A DNA stretch of 64,000 nucleotides. It comes from Trichoplax sp. H2 (Eukaryota > Placozoa > Uniplacotomia > Trichoplacea). Location of the stretch: NCBI GenBank assembly GCA_003344405.1, contig NOWV01000023.1, positions 248,001 through 312,000 of the forward strand. The letters run 5' to 3'. The notes beneath the pieces are model-generated. The model was not told where the DNA came from. It made no database searches and was given only the letters and a program-made list of their open reading frames with translations. Position 1 is the stretch's first letter, and the number at the start of each line of letters is the position of its first letter. The position numbers and the translations under genes were made by a program. Positions 25,705 through 37,800 of the stretch are shown one piece after another.

Positions 25705-26840
25705 TTTGTCTGTAAGCTATTTCATAATAGTACCGCAATTAGGATGACTAAACCGATGAGTTTCTTATTTCAATCCATTTCCATGGGTCTTGAAATTGAA
25801 TTTATGAAATGTTCTGCTCACTCCAATTGGAATATGCACTACTATAAGTAGAGGGACTTCTGTCTTAGCTGATTACTATACAGACAGCAGCCTGGAAAGA
25901 GTCGATGACCGTACGCACAATCATGCTACTGCCACCATACTATACACTGTATAGCATAGCACTGTACTGGACTGTATACTATAGGCAGTATAGCAACGAC
26001 GAGTGGAGACCAGACATCTTCAACAAGAGCTGGCATCAATAACGATGTCCAAGCTATACTAATTGCAATTATAAAATTGGCTAATCTCTTAATTATCCAT
26101 CGTAAATCTCGACTACTAAAGAAAACTAATCTAGTGACAGCGATAATCGTTTCATGTTTGCAACGGTAGGATATTTGCTTGTAGAATGAGCTAGAACTGT
26201 GCTCTCTGACATAATATGGCGAATGTCTGCCGCCATAGAGCTCCACTCAAGTTATTCTAAGCTCAGGATTTATAGCTATGATTAAAGGATCTCATCACTG
26301 TATTATAGATACCTTTTCCGACTATAGTAATACTGTACAGCGTAGTTATCTTTTCTCTGCCTCTTCTTAGTCTATCGAAATTGCAACGTCAAATTCAAAT
26401 CTCCGATTAGAATTAGCTTCAATATTGGAATCATTCCATACGTACAATAACATCCAAGCTGCAAGAAACACCATCTTTCTGGATTACTGCAATACTGAGA
26501 GATACCTCTTTGCAATTTTGCTTTATTGGATCAAGATTAGGATGCCAAATTTAAATCTGCGACTATAATAGGTTTCAGCGTTGGAATCAAACTATACGTG
26601 TAATAATACTCGTGGTGAAGGAAAGACCACCTTCACGAACGCGTATCATCTTAGTCAGAGAGGAATTGGCTATACTAACCGATCAATATTGGATCTCTAC
26701 AAAATATTGACCTCGTACGTATATTTCAGTATCTTAAGGTTAAGACTAACCCAATACCTTTTCAATTAATCTTTAACACCGTATAGTAACATATATATCT
26801 ACTGAAATAGAGCAAAGCTACTTCATGTATTAGCGCTCAG
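25705..26840. other. Divergent intergenic region, JmjC / LYR gene
   Basis: Start codons of the JmjC gene (-) and the LYR-motif gene (+) are 1.1 kb apart. A minus-strand frame at 26246-25926 is open for 106 codons with two hydrophobic stretches, but it lacks an ATG. An ATG at 26233 in another frame (MAADIRHIMSESTVLAHS...) stays open for only 36 codons. Neither is supported. A similar AATTAGCTTCAATATTGGAATCA / ATAGGTTTCAGCGTTGGAATCA pair occurs near 26411 and 26569. Confidence 0.4.
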
Positions 26841-27089
26841 ATGACTAGTAAGGCACCCCTTCGTTTATATACGCAACTTTTGCGGCAAATAAACAACTTT
26901 CCTGTTACCGAAATGCGAAATAAACTAAGATACAACTTAAGGGAAATGTTTGAGGTTTATAAGCAAGAGTCCAACCCCGATAATGTAAGAAAGCTACTAC
27001 AAGATGGCGAGAATCACCTAAAGCTATTACAGTTTCTCAACAATGCTGACCGGAGCGTTATTATGTCGTTATTTGAACGCAAGAAATGA
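26841..27089 (+). CDS. ETFRF1: LYR-motif protein, ETFRF1/LYRM5-like
   Basis: Single-exon frame of 82 codons from ATG 26841. The N-terminus has the LYR signature in the form L-R-L-Y-T-Q-L-L-R, followed by a helix with Phe (REMFEVYKQESNP) and the family-typical NPDNVRKLLQDGENHLK. Complex1_LYR proteins are small mitochondrial adaptors that bind acyl carrier protein. The spacing from LYR to the NP..I/V..L...GE motif is closest to ETFRF1/LYRM5, which deflavinates electron-transfer flavoprotein. Other LYRM members cannot be excluded. Length (82 versus ~90) fits. It is intronless, unlike most neighbours. Confidence 0.75.
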   Translation: MTSKAPLRLYTQLLRQINNFPVTEMRNKLRYNLREMFEVYKQESNPDNVRKLLQDGENHLKLLQFLNNADRSVIMSLFERKK

Positions 27090-27554
27090 CATGGCAGTAT
27101 AATCAGTTAATATTTACTGAATATTACAACATATCGCACGCACGAAATAACTTGTATATGCGTATACGAAGCTTGCTTTTATTCTCTGTTAATTTATATG
27201 TTCCAGATATTCAATCTCGTATATAATATCAATAGAATACGTTCAAGCTCATTTAGTATTTTTCATTGATAAGTTAATCCACTATTTACAGATGAATTAA
27301 TATACTGTATAGGCTATACTTTGCTCTTTCAAGCTTCGGATAGCCAACAATTATTGCTATCTTACAATACAACCCAATGTACTATAGATCTTAAATAGGC
27401 TTTATACAAATCAGGTTCTTTCATAGTATATCATCGTTAATAATTTAGTAATGTGAAATATTCGAAACTGCTGAAGCTTTTTGCTATATCTTAAAATATA
27501 CATCTGTTGCTGTACAAAATATCTTTATCCTAGTTTTATTAATAACGTATCGGA
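27090..27554. other. Convergent 3' region, LYR gene / NEK gene
   Basis: No gene seen. On the minus strand, AATAAA (plus positions 27535-27540) lies 15 bases after the NEK stop codon. Confidence 0.5.
27535..27540 (-). promoter_or_regulatory. Probable poly(A) signal AATAAA
   Basis: Canonical hexamer on the minus strand immediately downstream of the NEK gene stop at 27555. Confidence 0.5.
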
Positions 27555-30500
27555 TCACGATGACTTGGACATTTTAGATTCATCGTGTATCAACAACTCT
27601 TTAACGAGATAAAATGTATCCCTTACTTGATTATTACCGTCTGCCAAAACTGTGAATGTAGCACTGCAAATAAAAATAAATGCATCTGTTAAATATCAAA
27701 TTGACACGCAGAGTAAGACTGTCCAATTTATGAGGTGTTATCAGTACAATATACCAAAAAATAGAGTAGCTTACTTCAAGTTTTGATCAGACGACGATTT
27801 ACTACACTCTTCAAGAACTCTTCGATACAGGTCGCTTCCAAGTTCATTGATACAGTGCCTAAATGAATGATACAAAATTTCAAATAATTCATCCACCTGC
27901 CGTGTTCATTTTGTGTTGCAAAATACTTATGCGAAAGCACAAAGAATAATATTAAAGTAAACACTTCAATTTAACGTTATAGTCATTACTCTGTTATTCG
28001 CGCCTTGCATTCACTTCCTTCATTATCCTGTACCAAATCCTCAATTTGATCCTTATTTTTAGCAGCTTTTGCCGAGGTTAAAATGACCTAATGACGATGC
28101 AAAAATATATATTTTAGAAGTTTCAACATGGATAATAAAAATCTATAATTACTATGACAGCTTACCTGATCATCGTCCGATTCATAATCCTCAAAATCAT
28201 CAGAGTAATCTCCGCATGACGAATGTGTTGAGTTGTCGTTAGCAGCAGTTCTGTTTTCAAAGTCCTTCCCACAACTATGAGTATCTCCACTGTCACTAGA
28301 TTCGAAGTCATCGGAATAATCATTCTCTGATTTCAATGACTGGTCTTTCAATTCATCATTGCTCGATCGTGATAGTAAACTGCTATTCTTGGCCATTTTA
28401 ATGCTACCACCGGAAGAGTTTTCTTGCCTAGCGTATAGCAGAAATTTTTTGATTAAAAGTTAATGTTTTACGTATTAAATAGAGATGATTAAAGTAACGT
28501 AACTTTAATGATGATTAAGAAGTTGCGTAATTATTATAATGTTGACATACGCGTAACCGTATATCCGGTAGAATTATAGAAAATCGAATCTTATACATCC
28601 AATGGATATAATACCTGGTATCAGCCCGATTTGCAACTGCTTCTTGTTCCGAAATGAATAATTGAAGATTATCTTTGACGTATACCGTACTTAATAAAGC
28701 GCCAGCACTACATCAATATCAGAGAGAATAGTGAGATGCAGGCTGTAATGAGACTTTAAATTAGAATTTTTGAGGGTATATCTTTCGTGATATATACGTA
28801 TATATATATATCAACAAAAGTTTGAAATTACCTGGGCCTTTCGTCAGCATTTTTCGTTAGTGCCATTCGTATAAGTTCATTTATATCGCTAGAGAATTGT
28901 GGCGGTAATGGCTAAAAGGAGTGGATAACGTTAGGTGATGAATAATTTAATTTAGATATAGCAAAACCAACTTTAGTATAATATATCATTATTAAACTGA
29001 CTTTATCGTTGTAACATTATATAGTGGACACGTATGGAGTTATTCTTACCTTGTATTCAGTTTTGACAATTTTATAAAATAGAGTAACTAAATTTGTTGC
29101 ATCAAAGGCTGGTTTTAGGGCACACAGTTCATAAAGCAGGCATCCCATGGACTAATGCAATAGCAATAATAGATATATCTTAACAATTTACATATGCATG
29201 TGTATTTACTTTCTATATGCAATTAATTTAAAAACAACACTGTGAGTGTTAGGGTAGAGTTGATATGAAATTCTGCAGTAAGAAAGACTGTGGTATTTTA
29301 ATTTTAAAAAGAATACCCAAATATCGCTTTTTGAACTATATGGCAAGTCTTGGCATAATTCTGGACTTAAGTAACAAGGAGTTCCGACTTTAGATTGAGC
29401 CATATCAAAGGTATTATCCATAATACGGGATACACCAAAGTCACCTGCATCAATAAGATGTCAAATCTGTCTATTACATAGCTAGTTGAATGAAATCAGG
29501 CAAGTACAAAAAGCAATGTAATATATTTTATTACCTAATTTGACTAATTGTTTCTTGGTTAAAAACACATTAGGACTCTTGATATCTCTATCCAATATTT
29601 AACAAACGATTAAGTATGATCAGCGCTTTCGTTAGTACAGCCGTTATATTAATAAGAGCAACGAATTAACTTACTTTTTTCTTATAATAATTAATAAATC
29701 ACATCACATTATTACTACCTACCTATGCAATATTTTCATAGTGTGTAGGTACTGAATTGCCATTAACAGTTGCACAAACCACTATAAAAATAATAATGTT
29801 AGCATTATATACTATTATGTAGTTTCTACTCTAATGCCACTTAAATCTAACGCGTAGAGTATTATACGCCACATGATCTGAGAATAGAGCTCAAATTTCT
29901 GTATAATAAATAAGTAAACATAATCCTGATATTGCATTACCTTCATAATCTGTGACTCTCCAAAATAGGTTTCATTCTATCATATATCAATAAGCATTAA
30001 CTTATGATTTTAGTAGTGTATTATCATGAGTTATATTTGTATATTTTAGCGCACTAACAAGGAAATTAGTTCAGTATGCTCTATACTTGAAATTACTACG
30101 TACTTCTTTTGCTTCGCAGACTTTATCAAATAAAGATCCACCTTCGTAATAATCCTATGGAAAAAATTTAGCTAATTGAGTAATTTATTATTTCTTTTAC
30201 ATATAACTTAATTGCAAACGTATTCGGTGTATATCTTCACCTGTACAATATATAAAAATTGACCACCTTCGCCGAAAAACGAATCTTGAAAAGTCACTAC
30301 GTGTGGGTGCTTCATTTTCGACAGTATCCTTCAATAGATCAAAATTATGTAATTATATAGGGCTATAGCATGATTCTAAACTGTAGTAGATAGTACAGGA
30401 AACGTAAAAATCTGACACTGAGTGAAAACAGCAATATTCTGATTATATTTAACGATATGTTTATAAATGAATATACATCAAAGTCAGAAATTATAGCAAC

Positions 30501-31415
30501 ATTTATAGTTGAAAAGCGGAGGATTCATAGTTTAATTTTTGCTAATGAATTGCAAGTAAATTTGATGAGTGCATACTTCTTTAAGAAACGGAAAGCTTTG
30601 AAATTTCCTAATACAACATTAGAATATAACTATCCATGGACTACTAGGTTTTCTTTTAGTAGTTCATGGACTATCATATTTGAAAGCTTGACAATATTAC
30701 AAAAATCCTAGTTCTGCGGTAACTATCTGACTTTATCGTGATGCATATTGTAAATTCCTTCCGTTTACGTTTGAAAGCCTTACTTAGCTTCGCTTTTAAT
30801 AGTTTCTGCAGTTCTATACTTGCTCTTCTGATCCAATCGTACTTCTTTAATAGCAACCAATCTTTTAATAACAGATCGAGAGGAAGGGGTAATTCATTTT
30901 AATAATTTGCAAACACACAGTACGAAATAGCAGAGAGATTTTTTCCTATACTAAGCTATACGACATTAGGACAATTTAATAATTCTGCCTTAATAGAAAT
31001 ACTCGTATCTTGTATTATCTATGCTTAGCTTGCAATTAGGTTACGAATCATCACTACTTTTTATACATATACTAGTTTAATTTTTTAACGACAGCCTCCA
31101 TAGAAGAAATGATTCATTATAATAGATATTATTACGAATTCGCTAACTTCATAACCCATTTGCTGGTAAGGTAAGTTCCATAGAATATGCTCACCCTTGG
31201 ATCATTTATTTTACAGTAATGTTAAACTGTACAAATTTGTAACTTACGATCAGTTATAACAAGTAATCATGAATAAAATAGTATGGAATGCCATGTTGAA
31301 TATTAACAGGACTATATTATCTTACAATTTACCTTCGAGTAATATGGGAGCGCGCTAGAAAGACCTGGCTAAAACTACCGTTGCCTAATAACTTGAGTTT
31401 GTCGTAGGACTCCAT
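27555..31415 (-). CDS. NEK: NIMA-related (NEK) Ser/Thr kinase
   Basis: Fifteen exons: 31415-31333, 30861-30784, 30328-30241, 30154-30104, 29976-29941, 29781-29723, 29587-29535, 29444-29317, 29151-29050, 28911-28832, 28707-28615, 28427-28166, 28087-27990, 27858-27775, 27663-27555; 467 residues with consistent phases. The N-terminal kinase has a glycine loop (LLGNGSFSQVFLA), VAIKEV (ATP lysine), ILHRDIKSPNVFL (catalytic loop), GDFGVSR, and GTPCYLSPELCQDLPYSSKSDIW, which is the NEK activation-segment signature. The catalytic residues are intact. The C-terminal tail is acidic with two DYSDDFE copies, then a conserved-looking helical region (CINELGSDLYRRVLEEC) like the C-terminal part of long NEKs. 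NEKs act in cilia, centrosome and mitotic control. The exact paralogue is not assigned. Confidence 0.93.
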
Positions 31416-33150
31416 AGGGAAGATTTGAGCATTACTGTATAGTTTGTTTATTTAAAATTAAGTTCCGTTAACTCTAGTAAGCGAATACTGTAATCGTGAA
31501 ATTATAGAAGCACGACCATAATATGCTATCAAGGTTATAATTGACTAGAGAATCCCAACATCGAAACATCCATGATCGCAAGATTTAAGCTGTAAACGTC
31601 AGAAAGGTTAATATAACTCTTATGAAGCTATACACTAATACAGTTATTGGGTTGCTAGTGAATTTTTAATTAGTACTAGTGTTAGCAACTCGGTCTGCAA
31701 TATAGTTAACACTGGTCAAACTAATGTATTCGGGTACCTAATTCTAAACTATACAGTGTACTACAATGGCTGCGCAATGGTCGTATTGTGCTGTCTATTT
31801 ATACAGTAATGTATACAGTAAATAGATATACTATACGTGACTACGTATACCAAAACTAGAGTACTAGCAGAAGCGCCTTAATAGTCCATTACTAATCATG
31901 GTTCCAATGCATTGTGACGAGAGAGAAATTAAAATATTATTTTATTATTAATTCATTTTTTAGAATATCGTACTAGGTAATAAAGCAATGGTGAATAGTA
32001 AAAATATTACAACAAACGCGAGTTATTACGCGTGAGCGATGAAGAAATGCTTACAGAAAATCAATCTCCACGCAATTTAGATTAACTACTCGTATATTCT
32101 GGCTCTTTATACTATCTATAACGTAAATCCCATGCAGTATAATGTAAGTATGGTAGTCCACGTACTGCATATACAGTATATTACCCACTATCATCCAGTA
32201 ACCAATAGGATTTTGATAGGTATATATTATACGCTACGTATATACAATCCCTTCAAAATGGCCGGCTAAGTGTTATATCTTACTGCCTTATCTCAGTAAT
32301 TGTCCTATTTTATATACAGGAAATAAATTTTCAATATTCGGCTATTTATTTTAACGACAAAATAAAGTTGTAAACACTTATTTATTGATCATTCATTCAT
32401 CGATTAAAAAAATATATAATAGTGTAACCACGCTTAAGATCAAAGCAATCAACGTAGAATTTACTTACTAATTTTTTATGCGGCTCAATCATCTCAAATT
32501 AGAATAATACATAGTGTAATAAAAAATCAAATTTAAAACATCATAAATAAAATACTAACTGTCGAGTTTATTACTAGCACATTTTAAACCAAAGATTGAA
32601 TCTTTTAACGTAATACGGCCTCCCTAAATCTGACGTTGATATGTGAGAAACCTACATTAGCTATTTGACGATGTTTTCAGATTTAAGAAAGATCTAATAG
32701 AATAATAATTATTATACTTGATTAGTTCGTAGATCATTCTGCGTGTGTCGATGATTATAATATTAACGTAGACGCTCAGTTGTTTTAAATTTACTTCACA
32801 ACAAAAATAGTATAGACGCTCTCCCAATTTGCTGGCTTAATCTCACTAAGGACTTTGTATTAGTATACGATTAAAAGCCGTAATAACTATAATTAATTAT
32901 TTCACTTATAATTTTCATATCATAGAATCAATCAAGTACGTAGAGCGACCGAGAGTTTGATTTTAGACATGAATCATTTGCTTCCTATTCATAATCGGAG
33001 TCATTCCGTAAATTTAGCTAAATTAGCATGATATTGCTATTGTATAAAAATCACTAATAAATTTATAAGTGCAAATTATACTGTACTAGTGAACATCAAT
33101 TGGTGAGGTAAAAGGAATGTATAGCTTTTGCCTATGGTGTTCCTGGCGGA
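31416..33150. other. Intergenic, NEK promoter side
   Basis: 1.7 kb between the NEK start and the 3' end of the sFRP-like gene, both on the minus strand. No exon seen; a few GTATAC/TACAGTA words around 31740-31860 and 32130-32180. Confidence 0.5.
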
Positions 33151-34881
33151 TTAAGTAGATACGTAATCATTTATAATATACAATTCTTTGTGCTTTCTCC
33201 AAACTTTTCTAGCCCAGTTTGGAACATGAGTACGCCACCTAGATTTCCATTCGTCTAATGCACTATCGGATAAGCTGATAGTCTATGTATAAGAGAGATT
33301 AATTATATTATGCATTAATTAATATAATAAGATTGCAATACAAAATTACTAATGATAATGATATGCATTAGTTGCATGTCATACCAAGTGAGGAGGATAG
33401 TTTGCGTCCATATGACCCATAATTATATAATCTTTGGTGCTTATCAAATTTGCACCGATACACGTAGAATTAATATGTAATGTGGTAAATCCTTTCTTTA
33501 TGTGAGCTTTCGCAAATAAAACCTCTGATATTCTTACAAGAACTTTAGCAGAGGTATCGAATTGTTCCACTGAAATAACACGAGCACGAATACCTATATG
33601 AAATTATCGAGCCGTTTTAATAGAATTAATTTGTTATGAAGCTATAACTCATAAATATTTCTATAATATCTAAAGCAATTATTATTGACTTCCATTTAAA
33701 TGGAAGATGCAGTACCCTTACCAAATGTGTATCGTCTCTTACGAAACTGCCACAAACTAGGTTTATCAAATCTATTTAGGCAATATTCTACAAAGGCGGA
33801 AAAAAACCAATAATGAGATCTTTAATCATTAACTCATTTTATATCTATAGGATTTCAGTCCTCACTTATGACTGTTAACTCTCATTTTTGCTATAAATCA
33901 AACTTACTAATTCCACAGTCTTTAAGGTGACAAGGATTAAGTTCGTTAATTTTAGAGCATGAACCCTCAATGTGAATAAATCGGTATCTCTTCGCATATC
34001 CTGCGTTGCACTCGCGTGAACAGTTACCCCAACTTGACCATGTGGTTTCACATTCTGGAATAATAGCAGATTACAATTTACTTTTTAGAATACTATAAAA
34101 GGAAATAAGCTTGAAAGGTTATGGGCTAGTAATTTTAATTGACATGATATATTTCAATGTAATTCTACTTAATTTAGCTGCATAAACAAGTTGTTATTGC
34201 CTTGTATTGACTCTGTGATTTAAAATGTTAATATGATCAATTCTACTATTTACATAAAATGCAGATGGGTTCATAGTAGCTACCGTACCTTCTCGGCTTT
34301 TTATAGGGGGTGGTGTTGATGTACCTGTACATATATAAATTATTAACGTTATTAAAAAAACGCTATTCCACTGTGGTAAGTAAGTCAAATAAAAAATTAA
34401 GACTATTTAATAACAGAAGAAAATATATACCAGAAATAATTGAACTCGGCTTGATACAGACACCAAAATCATGTACTGGAAATTTGTTACAAGCTAAAGC
34501 AGTTGGCCAAGTTTGATTATTAAATCTTTTGATAATGGGCTCTGCTATATTGCGAGCATCCTCACAGACTGATTGACAAGGTGGCACCGGCTTTGCCATC
34601 TCGGAACATATTGGAAAATAAAGAGTGCATAGAAAGAAACGTAACTTTTCATACCATGATCTATTAATTGCTTTGATGTAGTCCACTAGAAGTATGTAAC
34701 GTTCGATTTCTGATTTTGCAATATCTTGATTTTCGTGATATGCCCTATTTGGAAATTTTGTATGATTATAAATTTCTCTGCACATAGACATTTTCATAGG
34801 TTGACAACCATTAGGGAGAGGAGCCAACCATATACACGGTAACCATATTAATAGAAAGATGAGACTGATGGTCCTTTTCAT
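33151..34881 (-). CDS. Secreted frizzled-related-like protein: CRD-TSP1-NTR
   Basis: Six exons: 34881-34431, 34324-34289, 34054-33908, 33787-33722, 33593-33385, 33282-33151; 346 residues. The signal peptide MKRTISLIFLLIWLPCIWLA is followed by a frizzled cysteine-rich domain (C..MKMSMCREIYNHTKFPN, FLCTLYFPIC, PPCQSVCE, WPTALAC). A thrombospondin type 1 repeat follows (TTWSSWGNCSREC, six cysteines, a WxxW mannosylation motif). A netrin-like domain ends the protein (YCLNRFDKP, AKVLVRISEVLFAKAHIKKG, IIMGHMDAN, EWKSRWRTHVPNW). There is no membrane segment after the CRD, so it should be secreted and could bind Wnt or Frizzled. The CRD has eight of the usual ten cysteines. The next ATG upstream is absent; the frame upstream opens only with TTG. 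Confidence 0.87.
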
Positions 34882-37800
34882 CGTAAATGCCAATAGTATT
34901 GCTTAATTTATTCCTATGTAAGTGAAGTTAAGTCCAATAATATTTGATATGCAGATCCAAGCGTACTGTAAATCTAAAGTATACTAGATTGATTAATGAT
35001 TTGTAGCAGAGTTATCTTCATCACCTTCTTATAAATATTTCGGGATGACGAATTTCGTTGATAAGGCTGAGTAGACGGCGCCTTGATGTAATTAATTACT
35101 AGCTAGCGATAAGTATTCTTACCAGACAAGTCTACTAAGTAATAAAGACCTCCCTTTGTTGACCTCTTTATACTCTACCGTTTATACGCCGAATACTACG
35201 GTACCGTTATTGCTCCTCTCTCATCTTGCGTATGATATCTTTATAGATGGATTCTTAAAGCCTCCTTTATCGTTATTTGTTATAGCATTGCTCGAAAATA
35301 TTAAAAATTGCTTTACTAATATTATTACCGTTCATAAACGTTTACACAAATATGTACCTGCTGATTACCGTCATCTTTTAACCGGAGAATAGACTCAAAC
35401 AAATATTGATGGGATTTCAGCTTACGAAATTTAATAAAATCAATATTAGTTAAGATACTAGATATCCAAGTGGCTATATAAAATGCACTCGAAGCAATTT
35501 ATTTGAAAACATACCGTAACATCAGTGGATCTATTGCCATTGACATATCCACAGATTCCATTTAAAGTAGCATTGTCATATCGGATAAATTATTCAACGC
35601 ATTCAATTGCATATCTGATAAATCCCACGAATTCTATTATTTGTAGTTATTATTTGTAGAATTTTGTTATTTTCAGATAATAAATTCTAACTCTTTAATC
35701 ATCCAATCATGCTAGTTTGACGCGGACTAACCTGAGCTATGCACCCTAACAGAGGTTACTATAAAAAATAGAAGCAAATTAATTCAGCCATACCGGAACT
35801 TACTGATTAGCTACCGGTGTATCTATATACACAGTATACAGTTTCATTCTTGGTTTATCACTTCCTTTTTCGATATATGGTGATTTACGCAAGTTAGATG
35901 GACATATACAGTTGATTGTACTAATAGCATAACTGAAAAAGAGTGCCGCTAAATTAAGATACTGTCTGCAGCATTTTAAAATTATTCCGTAATCATATCT
36001 TTATTAGATCAAATTGTAGCTTTATTCTATAGTATACTGGGCGTGTATTACATTTTGATGTCTATACCAATTCACAATAATATCGCGATCGTTTAATGCT
36101 GAAACAATAGAATTACGACAAAAATACCACTAATTGCTAAATTTCTATAACTAATGAATGCAATTTAATTTTTCAAAAGGTCGATAATTGCTTGATTTAG
36201 GCCGCACACTTGGGTTATGGCGCCTACAACGTCATTAGCATTAAAGGAATAGTTTAAGACGTCCTTGATTCATTTAGATATATTACGCCGTTGCTTTAAT
36301 TTCTAGTGTTCATATTTCTTGTTTTCGTACCTTTCATATAGTATCAGTGTTAGTTATTTCAATGTTGACATAAGAATTGCCATGATTAGCATGACATTAA
36401 CAGAGCACATAACTATCCTAACTTACGTATTGCATTATACAACAAAAACTAATGTACAACATTTAATATAACCCCATCAAAACATGTTGATAACAAATAC
36501 AGGCCTAATAAGATTGTTTTATTAGAACTAACTTGTGTTTGTTGTCGACGGCAAACATCATCTTCACAACAACATTGACATTTTTAAGTAACCATAATAA
36601 AATCGATTAATAATTATAATAATGAACAAGAATGCACGAGCTTGCCTTCGTCATAGTACGGCAAAATCTAATCGTCAAATTTGTTTTTTACTGTATACCT
36701 ACGGTATATGATCACTACTTTACTGATTTAATGTTGAAATTGATCAAATGATAATTATCGTCCTTCAAACACAATAATTGTTAGTATCGGACACAGAGTT
36801 TTATTAGGTAAACAGAACAAGATTTATGATGTCGCTAGCAATTTATCATTTATTATCAATTTTATCATTTTATTCCTTTACATGAAGCGCCCGACATAGA
36901 TAATATTTCAAAGAGCCGAATATGGATTTATGAAATCATCAGTCTAATATGAGATAACCTTCTTTTGTCTGGCCGAAACTCTTTTTGATAAAGTAACAAA
37001 GTATTAAATATATTCGCCGAATAGTTATTTTTTCAATTTGATCCAACTAGAATGCCAATTATTGAAGAAATGCCTAAGTGGGAAACTGTTGTTGATAGAG
37101 ATTAAATCAATATCTAATTTCGAATTTTGAGTCATTGCGCTTCTTAATGGATATTGTATACTATAGAACGAGATTTGATTTCGTTCCATTTTGGCTTATT
37201 CTCTCCAATGGACGTATGTACTCATGAATGGAAATATCGATATAGTAAGTTATCATCTATGATATCTTATGCTGAGATAAACTAGCAGACGTAGTACAGC
37301 AATTTAAAAACGGTTATTAAATTGGTAACATTATTTATGAATGGCATGTCGTGATTACTGTAGGTAAACGGTAGCTAGCAAAACAAGAAACTGTGATTGA
37401 TTCGAAAGTAAACAATAGCTAGCGATAGCATTAAATAATAATACTGCTGTTCATGCCATAATCAGAAGATTATAGAAAATATAAGGAACCATGCTATTTA
37501 CCGGATACGTCAGTGATCCCCATTATAAAGTAGTTAGTCGAGGTAAATTATAATGACGATAGAATTAAAATATTATTGTATTTTTAGTTTACTCATTCTA
37601 TCCCATCGATAACATGAATGTAATTACACGGTTATTTATTTATTCGTAATAATTAATTTATAGTTTTAAATCAAACATTCTAAGGCATACGATCAAGTTA
37701 AACAATACCACATCAGCGATTCTACTGACGTCCATCCTGATACAGTAATGAAAAATGTGACGATTTGAATTTTACATTTTAAGATTAAAACTGAGGCATT

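Noticed and set aside
25926-26246. 106-codon minus frame with hydrophobic segments
   Set aside because: Opens with GTG and lacks an upstream ATG; no family resemblance, and its right-hand part crosses CAGTA-like words.
29868-29898. Candidate NEK exon (KFELYSQIMW) between acceptor- and donor-like sites
   Set aside because: Including it breaks the frame of the next exon. Joining 29941 directly to 29781 gives QIMK-WFVQLL, exactly as in NEK kinases.
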